A stretch of 64,000 bases of DNA from Chroococcidiopsis thermalis PCC 7203 (GTDB lineage: Bacteria > Cyanobacteriota > Cyanobacteriia > Cyanobacteriales > Chroococcidiopsidaceae): positions 1,476,336 through 1,540,335 of the forward strand of contig NC_019695.1 in the NCBI RefSeq assembly GCF_000317125.1, given 5' to 3'. The translations under genes and the position numbers were made by a program. Shown in pieces: positions 52,800 to 63,169 of the stretch; position 1 is the stretch's first letter, and each line of letters begins with the position of its first letter. The notes under the pieces were generated by a model. That model ran no database searches. It was not told where the DNA came from and saw nothing but the letters and a program-made list of their open reading frames with translations.

Positions 52800-55496
52800 A
52801 TGTCAACTCTCGTTATCGTCGAATCCCCCACCAAAGCACGCACCATCCGTAACTACCTACCAAGGGACTTTCGGGTAGAAGCGTCTATGGGTCACGTACG
52901 CGACCTACCCCAATCAGCCACCGATATTCCCGCCAACGTTAAAGGGGAAAAATGGGCGCAGTTGGGCGTGAATGTGGAAAGTGACTTTGAACCGCTGTAC
53001 GTGATTCCCAAGGATAAAAAGAAAATTGTCACGCAGCTCAAAGAAGCACTAAAATCTGCTGACGAACTCGTACTGGCGACAGACGAAGACCGAGAGGGCG
53101 AAAGCATTAGCTGGCACTTGTTGCAGCTACTCCAGCCAAAAGTTCCGGTCAAGCGGATGGTATTCCACGAAATTACCCAAGACGCAATCCGCAAAGCGCT
53201 GAAAAATTGCCGCACCGTTGACGAACAACTCGTCCGCGCCCAAGAAACGCGCCGAATACTCGATCGCCTGGTAGGATACACCCTATCCCCCCTACTGTGG
53301 AAAAAAATAGCCAAAGGGCTATCCGCCGGACGAGTCCAGTCAGTTGCAGTCAGACTTTTAGTTAACCGCGAACGGCAACGCCGCGCTTTCCGCCAAGGGA
53401 GTTACTGGGATCTCAAAGCCACCTTGGAGGCGAAAGGCAAAGAGGCGAAAGGTGAATTTGAAGCCAAACTCACCACCCTAGCTGGTACAAAAGTCGCCAA
53501 TGGCAGCGATTTTGACCCAGATACAGGGCAGATCGTTGCCGGACGCAATGTTGTTTTATTGAATGAAACCCAAGCCAGGGAACTACTAGAGCGTTTAACG
53601 GGCAAACCTTGGACGGTGACGGATTTAGAAGAACGTCCTACGACGCGCAAACCCGCACCACCCTTTACCACCTCTACCCTGCAACAGGAATCTAACCGCA
53701 AACTGCGCTTGTCGGCGCGGGACACGATGCGGGTCGCCCAAAACCTCTACGAACAGGGATATATTACCTACATGCGTACCGACTCGGTGCATTTATCCGA
53801 GCAGGCGATCGCAGCTGCCCGTAGTTGCGTCGAGCAGATGTATGGCAAAAATTATCTCAGTCCCCAACCGCGCCAGTACTCCACCAAAAGTAAAGGCGCA
53901 CAAGAAGCACACGAAGCCATTCGCCCGGCTGGGAGCAGCTTCCGCACGCCCAAGGAAACAGGTTTGAGCGGCAGAGAATTCGATCTCTACGATTTGATCT
54001 GGAAGCGCACTGTGGCGACCCAGATGGCAGACTCGCGCCAAACTCAAGTTATCGTGCAATTGCAGGTAGAAGACGCAGGGTTTAGGTCTAGTGGGAAGCG
54101 AATTGATTTTCCTGGCTTCTTACGCGCTTACGTGGAAGGTTACGACGACCCAGAAGCAGCATTAGAAGATCGGGAAGTCATTCTACCACCGCTGAAAAAA
54201 GGCGATCGCCCCGACTGCAAAAACCTAGAGGCGATCGGACACGAAACCCAACCCCCTGCGAGATATACGGAAGCTTCTCTCGTTAAAACACTAGAAAGCG
54301 AGGGTATCGGTCGCCCCAGTACCTACGCCAGCATCATCGGTACGATTGTAGACCGAGGCTATGCCCAAATCGTCAGCAACGCCCTCGTTCCTACTTTCAC
54401 CGCCTTTGCTGTCACTGCCTTGTTAGAACAGCATTTTCCTGACTTGGTAGACCCTAGCTTTACCTCCAAAATGGAGCAAACCTTGGATGATATTGCTACG
54501 GGTGAAGCAGCTTGGTTGCCATATCTCCGCAAGTTTTATTCAGGCGATGCGGGACTGGAAACTCTAGTTAAGGCACGGGAAAGTCAAATTGAAGCCAACG
54601 TTGCGAGAACAGTCGCTTTTGATGACTTAGAAGCAAAAGTCCGCATCGGTAGTTACGGTCCTTATATCGAAGCACAGAACGGTAGCGATACTGTGACTGC
54701 TTCCATTCCTAAAGACTGGACTCCGGCAGATTTAGATGCCGAATTAGTGGAAAAGTTGCTCAAACAGAAAACCGAAGGACCGGACAAAGTAGGGATTCAC
54801 CCTGAAACTGGAGAGCCGATCTATGTCAAGATCGGTCCTCACGGTCCTTACGTGCAACTAGGGGAAAAAACTGAGGATAAGCCCAAACCCAAGCAAGCCT
54901 CGTTGCCTAAAGGTGTCACGCCCGATAACCTCACCCTAGAGACAGCTGTTGGTTTGCTATCTCTACCGCGGCTACTTGGTACTCACCCAGCAACGGGAGG
55001 CAAAATTCAAGCTAGTATTGGACCCTATGGACCTTATGTCGTCCACGACCAAGGTAAGGAAGGCAAAGACTATCGATCGCTTAAAGTCAGTGACAACGTA
55101 TTGACAGTGACTCTAGAACGGGCGCTAGAGATTCTTGCCGAACCCAAGAAAGGACGACGTACCAGCAGCAAATCCAAATCAGCATTACGCGAGTTGGGCG
55201 CTCATCCGGGGGACGGAGAACCAGTCAACATCTTCGAGGGTCCCTATGGGCTTTACGTCAAGCACGGAAAGACCAATGCGGGATTACCAGAGGGGCAAAA
55301 AGTCGAAGATATGACTTTAGATAAGGCGTTAGAACTATTAGCCTCAAAGGAATCGAGCGCTAAAAAATCGACGAAGCGCAAATCTACTAAGGCAAGTGCT
55401 AACGGTAATGGGACTGCAACTACAGCCAAGAAAAAAACCGCTAGCAGCACTCGCAAGACAACGACTGCTTCTAAATCAAAAACTAAGACTTCATAG
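52800..55496 (+). CDS. topA: DNA topoisomerase I
   Basis: Type IA topoisomerase relaxing negative supercoils, 898 residues. The TOPRIM domain (1-115) has VIVESPTKA and [24 protein letters not shown] and the catalytic Y324 in YITYMRTDS are intact. Instead of zinc-ribbon domains, the C-terminus carries four short modules, each with a GPYGPYV-like core ([39 protein letters not shown]), followed by a Lys/Ser/Thr-rich tail. This is the usual cyanobacterial layout. A hairpin follows 27 bp after the stop. Confidence 0.96.
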   Translation: MSTLVIVESPTKARTIRNYLPRDFRVEASMGHVRDLPQSATDIPANVKGEKWAQLGVNVESDFEPLYVIPKDKKKIVTQLKEALKSADELVLATDEDREGESISWHLLQLLQPKVPVKRMVFHEITQDAIRKALKNCRTVDEQLVRAQETRRILDRLVGYTLSPLLWKKIAKGLSAGRVQSVAVRLLVNRERQRRAFRQGSYWDLKATLEAKGKEAKGEFEAKLTTLAGTKVANGSDFDPDTGQIVAGRNVVLLNETQARELLERLTGKPWTVTDLEERPTTRKPAPPFTTSTLQQESNRKLRLSARDTMRVAQNLYEQGYITYMRTDSVHLSEQAIAAARSCVEQMYGKNYLSPQPRQYSTKSKGAQEAHEAIRPAGSSFRTPKETGLSGREFDLYDLIWKRTVATQMADSRQTQVIVQLQVEDAGFRSSGKRIDFPGFLRAYVEGYDDPEAALEDREVILPPLKKGDRPDCKNLEAIGHETQPPARYTEASLVKTLESEGIGRPSTYASIIGTIVDRGYAQIVSNALVPTFTAFAVTALLEQHFPDLVDPSFTSKMEQTLDDIATGEAAWLPYLRKFYSGDAGLETLVKARESQIEANVARTVAFDDLEAKVRIGSYGPYIEAQNGSDTVTASIPKDWTPADLDAELVEKLLKQKTEGPDKVGIHPETGEPIYVKIGPHGPYVQLGEKTEDKPKPKQASLPKGVTPDNLTLETAVGLLSLPRLLGTHPATGGKIQASIGPYGPYVVHDQGKEGKDYRSLKVSDNVLTVTLERALEILAEPKKGRRTSSKSKSALRELGAHPGDGEPVNIFEGPYGLYVKHGKTNAGLPEGQKVEDMTLDKALELLASKESSAKKSTKRKSTKASANGNGTATTAKKKTASSTRKTTTASKSKTKTS

Positions 55497-55523
55497 AGTC
55501 TTAACTGGTTATAAGTTCGATCG

Positions 55524-55556
55524 TAGAGACGCAAGCGCTTGCGTCTCTATATTTTT
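55524..55556 (+). terminator. Intrinsic terminator after topA
   Basis: A perfect 26-bp palindrome (55524-55549, arms TAGAGACGCAAGC) followed by TATTTTTT. It belongs to the GTAGAGACG palindrome family. The next gene begins about 60 bp later, so topA transcripts probably end here. Confidence 0.8.
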
Positions 55557-55616
55557 TGGAGATACGGAATACACCCGTATTTTTACGGTCGTCGATCGCA
55601 ATTCCCGGAAGTTGAA

Positions 55617-57629
55617 ATGAAAATGCATAGCTATCAGCGCGATCGCGACTCCCATAAATTGGTTTCTAACATGAAGATTCGTCAAAAGTTAACTATAGGT
55701 TTTGTCGGGACTTCTTTATTAGTAGGCTCAATCGGTTGTCTATCATTGGTTGTCGATAAAAATACTCACGCTCATATAGAGCGAATCAACAAAAAATACA
55801 TTTATGAATTCGAGTTCTCCGGTCGGGCGATCGCTGACATACAAGCAGTAAATGTAGCAACGCATAAACTTTCAATTGGAGAAATACATATATATAGTAG
55901 AGGAGAAATTATTGCACTAATCGAGTCTAAATTAAATACAATAGAAAACAATATAAATGATAGAATTCAGAAAAACGATCCGGCATTAATAGTAAGTTTT
56001 GAAACTGAACTTACGCGAGAAGAAGCTGAGAAAAGTTATCAAAGCCTTAAGGCATTAAAAGCCAATTTTTTAAGATATAAAACTTTAGTCACGCAATATT
56101 TACAATTACTATCTACTAATGAGTGGGATGCCAAGCAGCTTTTAGCAGATAAATTAGAATGGTATGTAGAAAAAAGCATATTACCCGAGGTCGAGGAATA
56201 CAAGCAGCGAGCCGAAAATAGTTTATCAACTGAAGTTAGAGAAACCGAAAAAATGTTTCTCATGGGAGAGCGCGCGATCGTCTCCTCAACTTTAGCTGCT
56301 GTCATAACTGCCATTATTCTAGGCTATTTCATTTCTCGTTCTATTCTCAAACCGATCGACAAGCTAAAAGGAGCAGCAATTCAGGTTGGAGAAGGTCATT
56401 TAGAAACTAGAGTTGCGATCGATTCTCACGATGAACTCGGAGTTTTAGCTGATGCTTTTAATCAAATGATATTAGGTTTATCGAGAACAACAGTATCTCA
56501 AATCTATTTAGATAAAATTCTCAGTTCAATGTCAGATTTACTAATTGTAACTAATCCAGAGCGAATTGTTACTAAGGTAAATCAAGCAACACTCGATTTA
56601 CTTGGGTTTTCAGAAAGCAAATTACTTGGTAAGTCGATCGATATTTTTCTAAGCCAAAACACAAACTTGAGTGTTTATACGTTAGCCGATCGCGGGTTAA
56701 ATCTCAATCTGGAAACAAATCTGTTAACAGCCGCAGGTAGAGCAATTCCTGTATCTTTTAGTTCTTCTGCTATTGTTGACGAACAGGGTAACAAGCAGGG
56801 TTTCGTTTGTGTAGCGCGAGATATAACTGAAAAGAAAAGAATAGAAGCGGCAATGTTACAGGTAAGAGTAGCTGAGGCTGCCAAAGCAGAAACCGATCGG
56901 GCTTTACAACAAGAAAAGCATTTGAACGAGATGAAAAGTAAATTTATCTCTATAGCTTCTCATGAATTTCGGACACCATTAACTACAATTTTATCTTCAA
57001 CAGAGTTACTACGAGATTATGGTTACAAATGGACAGAAGATCGCAAAAATCAGCATTTTCAGCGAATTGCTAATTCTGTAAAACACATGACCGGACTTTT
57101 AAATGATGTACTTTTGATTGGTAAAGTAGAAGCTGGAAAAATTGAATTTAATCCCCACTCGATTGATGTCGTCAACTTTTGTCAAGAACTAATAGAAGAA
57201 ATAGAAATAACTACCAAAAACCATAAAGTTTTATTTCATTGCAAACGCCAGTATATTCATGCTTGTATGGATGAAAAGCTCCTACGACACATTTTTAGTA
57301 ATTTACTCTCAAATGCAATTAAATATTCTCCTAAAGGTGGTGCTGTCAATTTTAAGTTAATTTTTCAATTAGAACATCTGATTTTCCAAGTTCAAGACCA
57401 AGGAATCGGTATTCCGCAAACAGAACTATCCCAATTATTTGAGACGTTTCATCGGGCTAGTAATGTCGGTACAATTCCAGGCACGGGATTAGGACTTGCC
57501 ATTGTCAAAAAGTCTGTTGAAGCCCATCAGGGAACAATTACAGTAGAAAGTGAAATTGGCGTAGGTACGACATTTCAAGTTACCCTACCACTTTATGAGG
57601 TTTGCCCAACTAAGGACAGTTATCAGTGA
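55617..57629 (+). CDS. PAS-containing sensor histidine kinase
   Basis: Membrane kinase, 670 residues from the ATG at 55617, preceded by GGAAG. The frame extends to 55539, but that part runs through the topA terminator. Helix 1 (LTIGFVGTSLLVGSIGCLSLV) and helix 2 (AVITAIILGYFISRSIL) flank a helical periplasmic sensor. HAMP is near 250-300, a PAS domain near 300-415 (LLIVTNPERIVTKVNQATLD), phospho-His H449 in ASHEFRTPL, and an ATPase domain with NLLSNAIKYSP and GTGLGLAI. No response regulator is adjacent, so it is an orphan kinase. Confidence 0.92.
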   Translation: MKMHSYQRDRDSHKLVSNMKIRQKLTIGFVGTSLLVGSIGCLSLVVDKNTHAHIERINKKYIYEFEFSGRAIADIQAVNVATHKLSIGEIHIYSRGEIIALIESKLNTIENNINDRIQKNDPALIVSFETELTREEAEKSYQSLKALKANFLRYKTLVTQYLQLLSTNEWDAKQLLADKLEWYVEKSILPEVEEYKQRAENSLSTEVRETEKMFLMGERAIVSSTLAAVITAIILGYFISRSILKPIDKLKGAAIQVGEGHLETRVAIDSHDELGVLADAFNQMILGLSRTTVSQIYLDKILSSMSDLLIVTNPERIVTKVNQATLDLLGFSESKLLGKSIDIFLSQNTNLSVYTLADRGLNLNLETNLLTAAGRAIPVSFSSSAIVDEQGNKQGFVCVARDITEKKRIEAAMLQVRVAEAAKAETDRALQQEKHLNEMKSKFISIASHEFRTPLTTILSSTELLRDYGYKWTEDRKNQHFQRIANSVKHMTGLLNDVLLIGKVEAGKIEFNPHSIDVVNFCQELIEEIEITTKNHKVLFHCKRQYIHACMDEKLLRHIFSNLLSNAIKYSPKGGAVNFKLIFQLEHLIFQVQDQGIGIPQTELSQLFETFHRASNVGTIPGTGLGLAIVKKSVEAHQGTITVESEIGVGTTFQVTLPLYEVCPTKDSYQ

Positions 57630-57639
57630 AGAAAGGGAG

Positions 57640-57823
57640 CGCACGAGCAGGGAGTAGGGAGCAGGGAGGACAAGGGGGACAAGAAGGACAAGGGGGAACT
57701 CGCTCTTCCCCACGACCGAAGGGAGTGGGGATTAGGGGGCGAAGGGGGACAAGGGGGACAAGGAAGCAACTACCAATTACCAATTACCAATTACCAATTA
57801 CCAACTGCCAATTACCACTATAA
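57640..57823. repeat. Composite repeat cassette after the kinase gene
   Basis: 9-bp GGGGGACAA units, then a 37-bp module (57708-57744) almost identical to the one inside pbpC, then more 9-mers and TACCAAT heptamers to about 57820. This is the intergenic counterpart of the pbpC insertion, in the same internal order. Confidence 0.85.
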
Positions 57824-57917
57824 AGAATTGTGTTTATTAAAGACTGTGAACTCCGTAGCTTCCTATACTGAACTTAATTCCTACCTTTTGCATCTCGAAC
57901 GAGGAGGTTCTCAAACG

Positions 57918-58115
57918 ATGCACACTTATGAAGTATTGGTAGATATCAAAGAATGCTTAGAAATGACAAGTGCTAGTTGCAGAAGCGAAACAGCACGCTA
58001 CGAAATCGATGCAGAGTCCAAAGATAAAGTCGATCGCCTTGCTAGAGCGCAGGCTAGAAGCGACCATCCACAAGGTATTGAATACGATATTAGGGTAACG
58101 AGACTATTGAGATAG
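57918..58115 (+). CDS. Conserved small hypothetical protein, 65 residues
   Basis: Begins MHTYEVLVDIKECLE and has GAGGAGG ten bases upstream of the ATG at 57918; a longer frame to 57828 would run from near the repeat cassette. It has an alternating beta-helix pattern and no membrane segment. No function is recognised. The strong ribosome site supports it as a real gene. Confidence 0.65.
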   Translation: MHTYEVLVDIKECLEMTSASCRSETARYEIDAESKDKVDRLARAQARSDHPQGIEYDIRVTRLLR

Positions 58116-58218
58116 AGCGCCCTCACATGTTGTCATTGGTCATTTGTCAATAACTAATGGTGACTGTAGTACAAGCTCTTCATAAACGATTGAGGGTTGC
58201 TGTAAAAATACAAAAACT

Positions 58219-58246
58219 AGGGAAAGAAGCGATCGCTTCCTTCCCT
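58219..58246 (-). terminator. Terminator of the doxX-type gene
   Basis: A 14-bp-arm inverted repeat (one mismatch) containing GAAGCGATCGCTTC. On the minus strand it is followed by a T-rich stretch (TAGTTTTTGTATTTTT), fitting termination of the leftward DoxX gene. Confidence 0.7.
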
Positions 58247-58305
58247 AAATCGTAGAGCGAATGGCGATCGCAAGTTGCCAATCTTCCATCACGATTCACA
58301 ACTCA

Positions 58306-58839
58306 TTACTTACTGACCATTTCCGCCACACTCTGAGCCTGATAAGCTTTTTCTAAGCGCATAATCCGCTTCGCTTGCATAGAGAAAGCACTAGCATCGA
58401 GCCAGTTAGCAATCAAAGCATCTGTAGAGAATAGTCCTCCACCATTGATGGTGAAGAAGAGAAAGCAAACTGCATAAACAGCAGAAAGTTCTAGATAAGA
58501 AAGATTTAAACCAGCAACCAAGATGTGATGGTACATCGCTACACACATGGTTCCGAACAAACCAAAAGCAGCTGGACGGGTCAAAAAGCCAATCGCTACC
58601 AGTGGCGCACCGATTGTTTCGGTTAATGCAGCTAAGTAGCTGAAAAAGATCGGGAAGGGTAAACCAATGTACTCAACGTAAGCTTGAGAAAAGCTTTCGA
58701 TATTACCCAGTTTGTCTAAGCCATTATGAATCATAACAATCCCTACGACAGCACGCAGGACAGCCCAAGCAGTCTGCGACCAGAAGTTAGGGCTAGTGTT
58801 GGGTTTGAGTATGGTAGCTAAAAAGGTGGTTGTAGACAT
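58306..58839 (-). CDS. DoxX-family membrane protein
   Basis: A 177-residue protein with four hydrophobic helices in the DoxX arrangement: AVLRAVVGIVMIHNGLDKLG, FFSYLAALTETIGAPLVAIG, AAFGLFGTMCVAMYHHILVA and YAVCFLFFTINGGGLFSTDA. DoxX-like proteins are linked to redox stress and thiosulfate:quinone oxidoreductase, but most are uncharacterised. It stands alone, with its own terminator downstream. Confidence 0.9.
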   Translation of the reverse strand: MSTTTFLATILKPNTSPNFWSQTAWAVLRAVVGIVMIHNGLDKLGNIESFSQAYVEYIGLPFPIFFSYLAALTETIGAPLVAIGFLTRPAAFGLFGTMCVAMYHHILVAGLNLSYLELSAVYAVCFLFFTINGGGLFSTDALIANWLDASAFSMQAKRIMRLEKAYQAQSVAEMVSK

Positions 58840-59111
58840 GGTGCAGATGTTGCGCTGAGTTTGTCAAAGATTTCAAAAAATTAACAGAAGTATTAATTAA
58901 TGTAAATACTTATTTATTAATGTATCGCTTTTTTTCAAAATCGGGAACGCCATAGGTATGCAGAATCGGCATTTGCACTAAAGCAAAGTCGTTATGAGTT
59001 TAATAGGTTTTGTGTAATGTGCAAAACAGCCCGCGCGATCGCTAATGCGTATAATATCCGGCAATCGATATAAAGCTATACAACTAATTTTTAACCAAAA
59101 TCAAAGTTGAG

Positions 59112-60098
59112 ATGACACCAGAAACCAATCGAAGACCAATCTGGTCGATAATGATCCCAACTTATGAGCGATCGAGATATTTATCAGCAGCAATAGAGAG
59201 CGTATTAGCTCAAATATCAGAACGAGAATTCAATCGATTTCAAATAGAAGTAGTAGATAACTGTTCTACTAACAAAGCGATTGAGAGCATAGTTTCTCAA
59301 TACAAAGGTAAAGTTAGTTTTTATTGTCAGCCAAAGACAGTAGATATTTATACAAATTGGAATACTTGCATAGAAAGAGCGCTAGGAATATACATACATA
59401 TTTTGCATGATGACGATATTGTTGGAACTGAATTTTATCATCGGATGGAGATCGGTTTTAATACTAATTCTGCAATTGGAGCAGCTTGCTGTCGCCACCA
59501 ACATATAGATGAGATAGGTCGTCGGCTAAAATATATTTCCCGCTTACATAGAAAAAAAGCAGGAATAATCCCCAACTTTATTGAAAAAATTGCTATTAGT
59601 TCTCTTTTCGATCCTCCTGCTGTTACTGTCAAAAAAGAGGTTTATGAAAAGCTAGGAAAATTTAATTCTCAAATGGAGAGTTCTGCGGATCATGAGATGT
59701 GGATTAGGATAGCAGTTAATTATAAAGTTTGGTTTGAGCCACAAGTGCTAGCTTTTTATAGAGTACATAATAATACCATTACATCTACTGTTCTATCCTC
59801 AGGATATAACTTAGTCTGTGCTAGACGTGTGATAAAAACATTCGATCGCTTGCTTCCCTCTCACCTCTGCTGGAAACTAACCAAACAAGCATTAGAAGAA
59901 TGTGGCAAGTATGGAATTAAACTTGCGTTTCGAGCGCTGAGCAAAGGAGATTTGAAAACCACGTTCAATCAAATTAGAGAAGTCTTGAGGAGTACTCATT
60001 CGCTTAAAGTTCTGAGCGTCATATTGTTAGTACCGTGGTTAGCGATTCTCGCCTTTTTGTGGCGAGCGTTGAGAAAAATATTTGTCCCGATCGCCTAA
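59112..60098 (+). CDS. Glycosyltransferase family 2 protein
   Basis: A 328-residue GT-A glycosyltransferase. SIMIPTYERSRYLSAAIESVL opens the Rossmann-like core, the metal-binding acidic triad is D100-D102 (HILHDDDIVG), and SSADHEMWIRIA supplies the later catalytic region. A C-terminal hydrophobic helix (VLSVILLVPWLAILAFLW) would tether it to the membrane. The donor and acceptor are unknown; a role in surface polysaccharide is likely. Standalone gene, not in a polysaccharide cluster. Confidence 0.9.
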   Translation: MTPETNRRPIWSIMIPTYERSRYLSAAIESVLAQISEREFNRFQIEVVDNCSTNKAIESIVSQYKGKVSFYCQPKTVDIYTNWNTCIERALGIYIHILHDDDIVGTEFYHRMEIGFNTNSAIGAACCRHQHIDEIGRRLKYISRLHRKKAGIIPNFIEKIAISSLFDPPAVTVKKEVYEKLGKFNSQMESSADHEMWIRIAVNYKVWFEPQVLAFYRVHNNTITSTVLSSGYNLVCARRVIKTFDRLLPSHLCWKLTKQALEECGKYGIKLAFRALSKGDLKTTFNQIREVLRSTHSLKVLSVILLVPWLAILAFLWRALRKIFVPIA

Positions 60099-60158
60099 AG
60101 TCTGACAACAACTATAGACTAAAAATTATCTACACTCCCACACTCGGACAAATATCCT

Positions 60159-61688
60159 ATGAAACCCGCCTGGACTCGACTGGCGATCGCTTTAAATGCA
60201 GCTTTGCTTGTCTCTGGAACGCCAGTTATGGCGATACCCCCTGCGCCAACAGAAAATACCCCCACGCAACCACAACCAGGGGAACCACCCACATTTGAAC
60301 TCGAAACCAGTGCCTCCCGCCTTGCCACAATTGTCGAGCAGAGAAAAAAACTAATTGAAGCGGATCGTTTGCATCAAGCCGGACAGCACGCAGAAGCAGA
60401 AAAACTCTATCGAGAAGTCAAAGAGCCTTTTACTACCCCTATAGAAGTTAAACAGCGTCCAGAACCGATTGTTGATGTGACTCAACTATCACCAGCAGGC
60501 AAGGTTTATTGGCGGGAAGCAGAAGCAGGTATCGCTCAAAATCTGCAAACGAGAACTTTGGTTCCCTTGCGATTGTTGGTAGAACAGTATCCCCAATTTA
60601 TCCCCGGACATCTGCAACTGGCAGCAGTACTCAATAAACAAGGTCATCCTGAAGAAGCGATCGATGTTTTGGAACGAGCAACATCTCTTTATCCCGATCG
60701 ACCGGAGTTAGTCAAAGCCAAAATAGAAGCCTTCGTTGCTGAAAAAAAATGGATGGAAGCCTCGATCGCCGCGCGAAGATTTGCAATTCTCAATCCTAAC
60801 CAACCCAGTACCGCAGAATTTACTCAACTAGCCGATTTACATTTAGATAATTACACGCGACATCTACGCCGCAAGTTACGAGGAAATGCGATCGCCAATG
60901 TGATTACTGGGGTAGCAGGATATGCCCTTACAGGTAGTCTATTAGGTCCGCTGTCGGCTTTGCAAACAGGCTCGATGTTATTACGAGGGGAATCATCCAT
61001 CGGTAAATCGATTGCCAAAGATGCGCGAGAACAATTGCCAATGGTAGAAGACAAAATAGTCATTGACTACGTGAATGAAATTGGACAAAAACTAGCTAAA
61101 GTCACAGGTCGCGACGATTTTCAATATGAGTTTTACGTTGTATTAGACGATAATTTAAATGCTTTTGCCTTACCAGGTGGAAAAGTATTTGTGAATGCAG
61201 GTGCGATCGCCAAAACTGAATCTGAAGCAGAGTTGGCTGGATTACTGGCACACGAATTATCTCACGCCGTCCTTTCTCATGGGTTTCAGTTGGCAGCTGA
61301 AGGCAATTTACTGGCGAATGTGACTCAATATATTCCCTATGGTGGAACTGTGACAAATCTTTTTACCATGAGATACAGTCGCGATATGGAACGCCAAGCA
61401 GATGCTTTAGGGACAAGACTAATTGCAGCTAGCGGCTATGCATCTGATGGTTTACGCGATCTGTTAGTGACGCTGAAAGAACAAGACAAAAGGGGAGAAC
61501 CGCCAGCGTGGTTATCTTCTCACCCCCCAACAGGCGATCGCATTCGCTATGTCGAAGAACTGATTCAACGTAATGGCTACAACCGTTATACCTACGAGGG
61601 AGTAGCGCGTCACGCCGAAATGAAAGCAAGAGTGGAAAAAATTTTGATTCAGAAGGAACTGATAACTAAGAAAAAGCATCATCGATAA
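60159..61688 (+). CDS. Exported M48-family metalloprotease with TPR region
   Basis: A 509-residue periplasmic protease. The signal peptide ends VMA near residue 25, followed by a Pro-rich region, then helical TPR-like segments (about 55-230: ADRLHQAGQHAEAEKLYREV, QYPQFIPGHLQLAAVLNKQG). The zinc site is HELSH (H365, E366, H369) with third ligand E411 in MERQADALG. The BepA/YfgC group shares protease plus TPRs in the reverse order, so an envelope quality-control role is plausible. All zinc residues are intact. Confidence 0.92.
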   Translation: MKPAWTRLAIALNAALLVSGTPVMAIPPAPTENTPTQPQPGEPPTFELETSASRLATIVEQRKKLIEADRLHQAGQHAEAEKLYREVKEPFTTPIEVKQRPEPIVDVTQLSPAGKVYWREAEAGIAQNLQTRTLVPLRLLVEQYPQFIPGHLQLAAVLNKQGHPEEAIDVLERATSLYPDRPELVKAKIEAFVAEKKWMEASIAARRFAILNPNQPSTAEFTQLADLHLDNYTRHLRRKLRGNAIANVITGVAGYALTGSLLGPLSALQTGSMLLRGESSIGKSIAKDAREQLPMVEDKIVIDYVNEIGQKLAKVTGRDDFQYEFYVVLDDNLNAFALPGGKVFVNAGAIAKTESEAELAGLLAHELSHAVLSHGFQLAAEGNLLANVTQYIPYGGTVTNLFTMRYSRDMERQADALGTRLIAASGYASDGLRDLLVTLKEQDKRGEPPAWLSSHPPTGDRIRYVEELIQRNGYNRYTYEGVARHAEMKARVEKILIQKELITKKKHHR

Positions 61689-61777
61689 ATGTAAACAATC
61701 TTTCCTGCACTAGATACATCACTGGCTTGAGGTAGATAGCTTAGAGGCAGCAGGGTTAAGTTTGAGGATTATTTTTC

Positions 61778-62599
61778 ATGTCTGCAAAAACTTTTAAGTT
61801 TCAATTGTTAAGAGGTTTGAGTTTATCAATGGGGTTAGCCTTGCTGTTAGCACATGAAACTGCAATGGCTTTTCCCCGCCAAGGAATGATAATTGCTCAA
61901 GAGAATTCTCGTTCTAGCGATCGCAATAGTCGCTCGACCAACCGCGATCGCGATGTTGTCGTAGATACAGAAGGCGATACTACACCTACTTCCCGCCGCA
62001 ATCCTGGCAGTTCAGATCCCGTTACGAGAGCGACGCGGTTTAGCTGTCAGACTGTAAATGGCGAGTACACTGTAGTTTACCAGCCAGAAAGCCAGCCAGG
62101 AGAGTTCTTTGAGTGGGCAAAACCATCAAATATGGGTGGTGGTTGGAATTCTCAAAGACGTTGTAACGAAATTGCTCGTCGTTTAGAATCTTACCGTCCC
62201 GATGGTTTGTTAGAAATGACCACAGGGGTAGAAAATAGCTACAACACTGTTTGCGTCACGACAGAAAGAGACTCGTCCTGTCGGATTGTTTTTACCGTAC
62301 CACCAGGACAAGACCCCATATCAACTCGCGATCGCGTCTTTGAAAACCTCACCGTAGCTGATAGCGGACAGCAAACTGATGCAGTCAGTACTTATCAGGG
62401 AAGACAGAGCGAAATTAGCGATCTCATCAACATGGGTCGTGAAGCTTTGGGTGGAAAAAAACGCACTAATACTAAGAATATTAACCTCAAACCCTTCTTA
62501 GATGCAAAGGATGGTGGCACTGGAGCAAAACTTGACGATGCCGTACAAGTCAAGCAAAATAGCTCTCATTCGCGGTTAAATCCTGGGAATTTTCGTTAG
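61778..62599 (+). CDS. COP23-domain protein
   Basis: A 273-residue exported protein with a signal peptide (GLSLSMGLALLLAHETAMA), a Ser/Arg/Asp-rich linker (about 45-85) and a COP23-type domain starting TRFSCQTVNGEYTVVYQP. COP23 was described as a circadian-oscillating membrane-associated protein in cyanobacteria; its molecular role is unknown. Four Cys in the domain (SCQT, RRCNEI, VCVT, SCRIV) suggest two disulfides in the periplasm. A low-complexity tail follows. It precedes a coiled-coil gene and an exported methyltransferase gene. Confidence 0.87.
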   Translation: MSAKTFKFQLLRGLSLSMGLALLLAHETAMAFPRQGMIIAQENSRSSDRNSRSTNRDRDVVVDTEGDTTPTSRRNPGSSDPVTRATRFSCQTVNGEYTVVYQPESQPGEFFEWAKPSNMGGGWNSQRRCNEIARRLESYRPDGLLEMTTGVENSYNTVCVTTERDSSCRIVFTVPPGQDPISTRDRVFENLTVADSGQQTDAVSTYQGRQSEISDLINMGREALGGKKRTNTKNINLKPFLDAKDGGTGAKLDDAVQVKQNSSHSRLNPGNFR

Positions 62600-62695
62600 A
62601 CTGTAATTAACAATTGGTAATTGGTAATTGGTCATCGGTCATCAGTCAATAGACAAATGACTGATGACACTTTTTTTGCTCGATTTATATAAACC

Positions 62696-63064
62696 ATGCT
62701 GAACAATAATCGTATTTTTAGACAAATATTATTACCGCTCTTAGTTGGTTTGATTAGTATATTTTTGACGATTGGTTTTATCCCTAAAATTGCATTATCT
62801 CAACAATCAGATTCGCGCTTCAACTCATTAGAATTCGACCTTAGAACCTTAGAAGCAAGACTCGATCGCCTAGAAAGTCAAATAGATCGTACTTCTCGCC
62901 CCAATCTTCCCAGAACGCCTAATACAGATAATCGCAGACGCGATCGCAATAACCTAAGTCAGTTACAATCTTTTGATAACCTAGCAACATTAGCGATCGA
63001 AACAAAACAGCAAGTCAATCAATTAGAGGCAAGAGTCAAAAAATTAGAAGCACGGAGACAGTGA
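62696..63064 (+). CDS. Secreted coiled-coil protein, 122 residues
   Basis: N-terminal signal or anchor (LPLLVGLISIFLTIGFIPKIALS), a heptad-like segment (LEFDLRTLEARLDRLESQID), a basic Pro/Arg/Asn linker, and a second heptad segment (TKQQVNQLEARVKKLEARR). It probably forms a periplasmic dimer or trimer. No catalytic motif. Same strand as COP23 and the methyltransferase gene, but repeats separate them. Confidence 0.75.
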   Translation: MLNNNRIFRQILLPLLVGLISIFLTIGFIPKIALSQQSDSRFNSLEFDLRTLEARLDRLESQIDRTSRPNLPRTPNTDNRRRDRNNLSQLQSFDNLATLAIETKQQVNQLEARVKKLEARRQ

Positions 63065-63065
63065 A

Positions 63066-63160
63066 CAGTTATCAGTTGTCAGTGACTAGTGGCTAGTGGC
63101 TAGTGGCTAGATAAAAATTTGGTAACTAGCTACGCACAAATGACAAATGACCAATTACAA
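63066..63160. repeat. GTGGCTA heptamers before the methyltransferase gene
   Basis: TTATCAG, TGTCAGTG and three GTGGCTA units lie at 63067-63112, followed by ACAAATG duplications to about 63150. The longer alternative starts of the next gene (63119, 63140) fall in or next to this tract. Confidence 0.6.
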
Positions 63161-63169
63161 CTCATAAAA

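Noticed and set aside
55539-55616. 26-residue extension of the PAS kinase
   Set aside because: It is encoded across the topA terminator hairpin.
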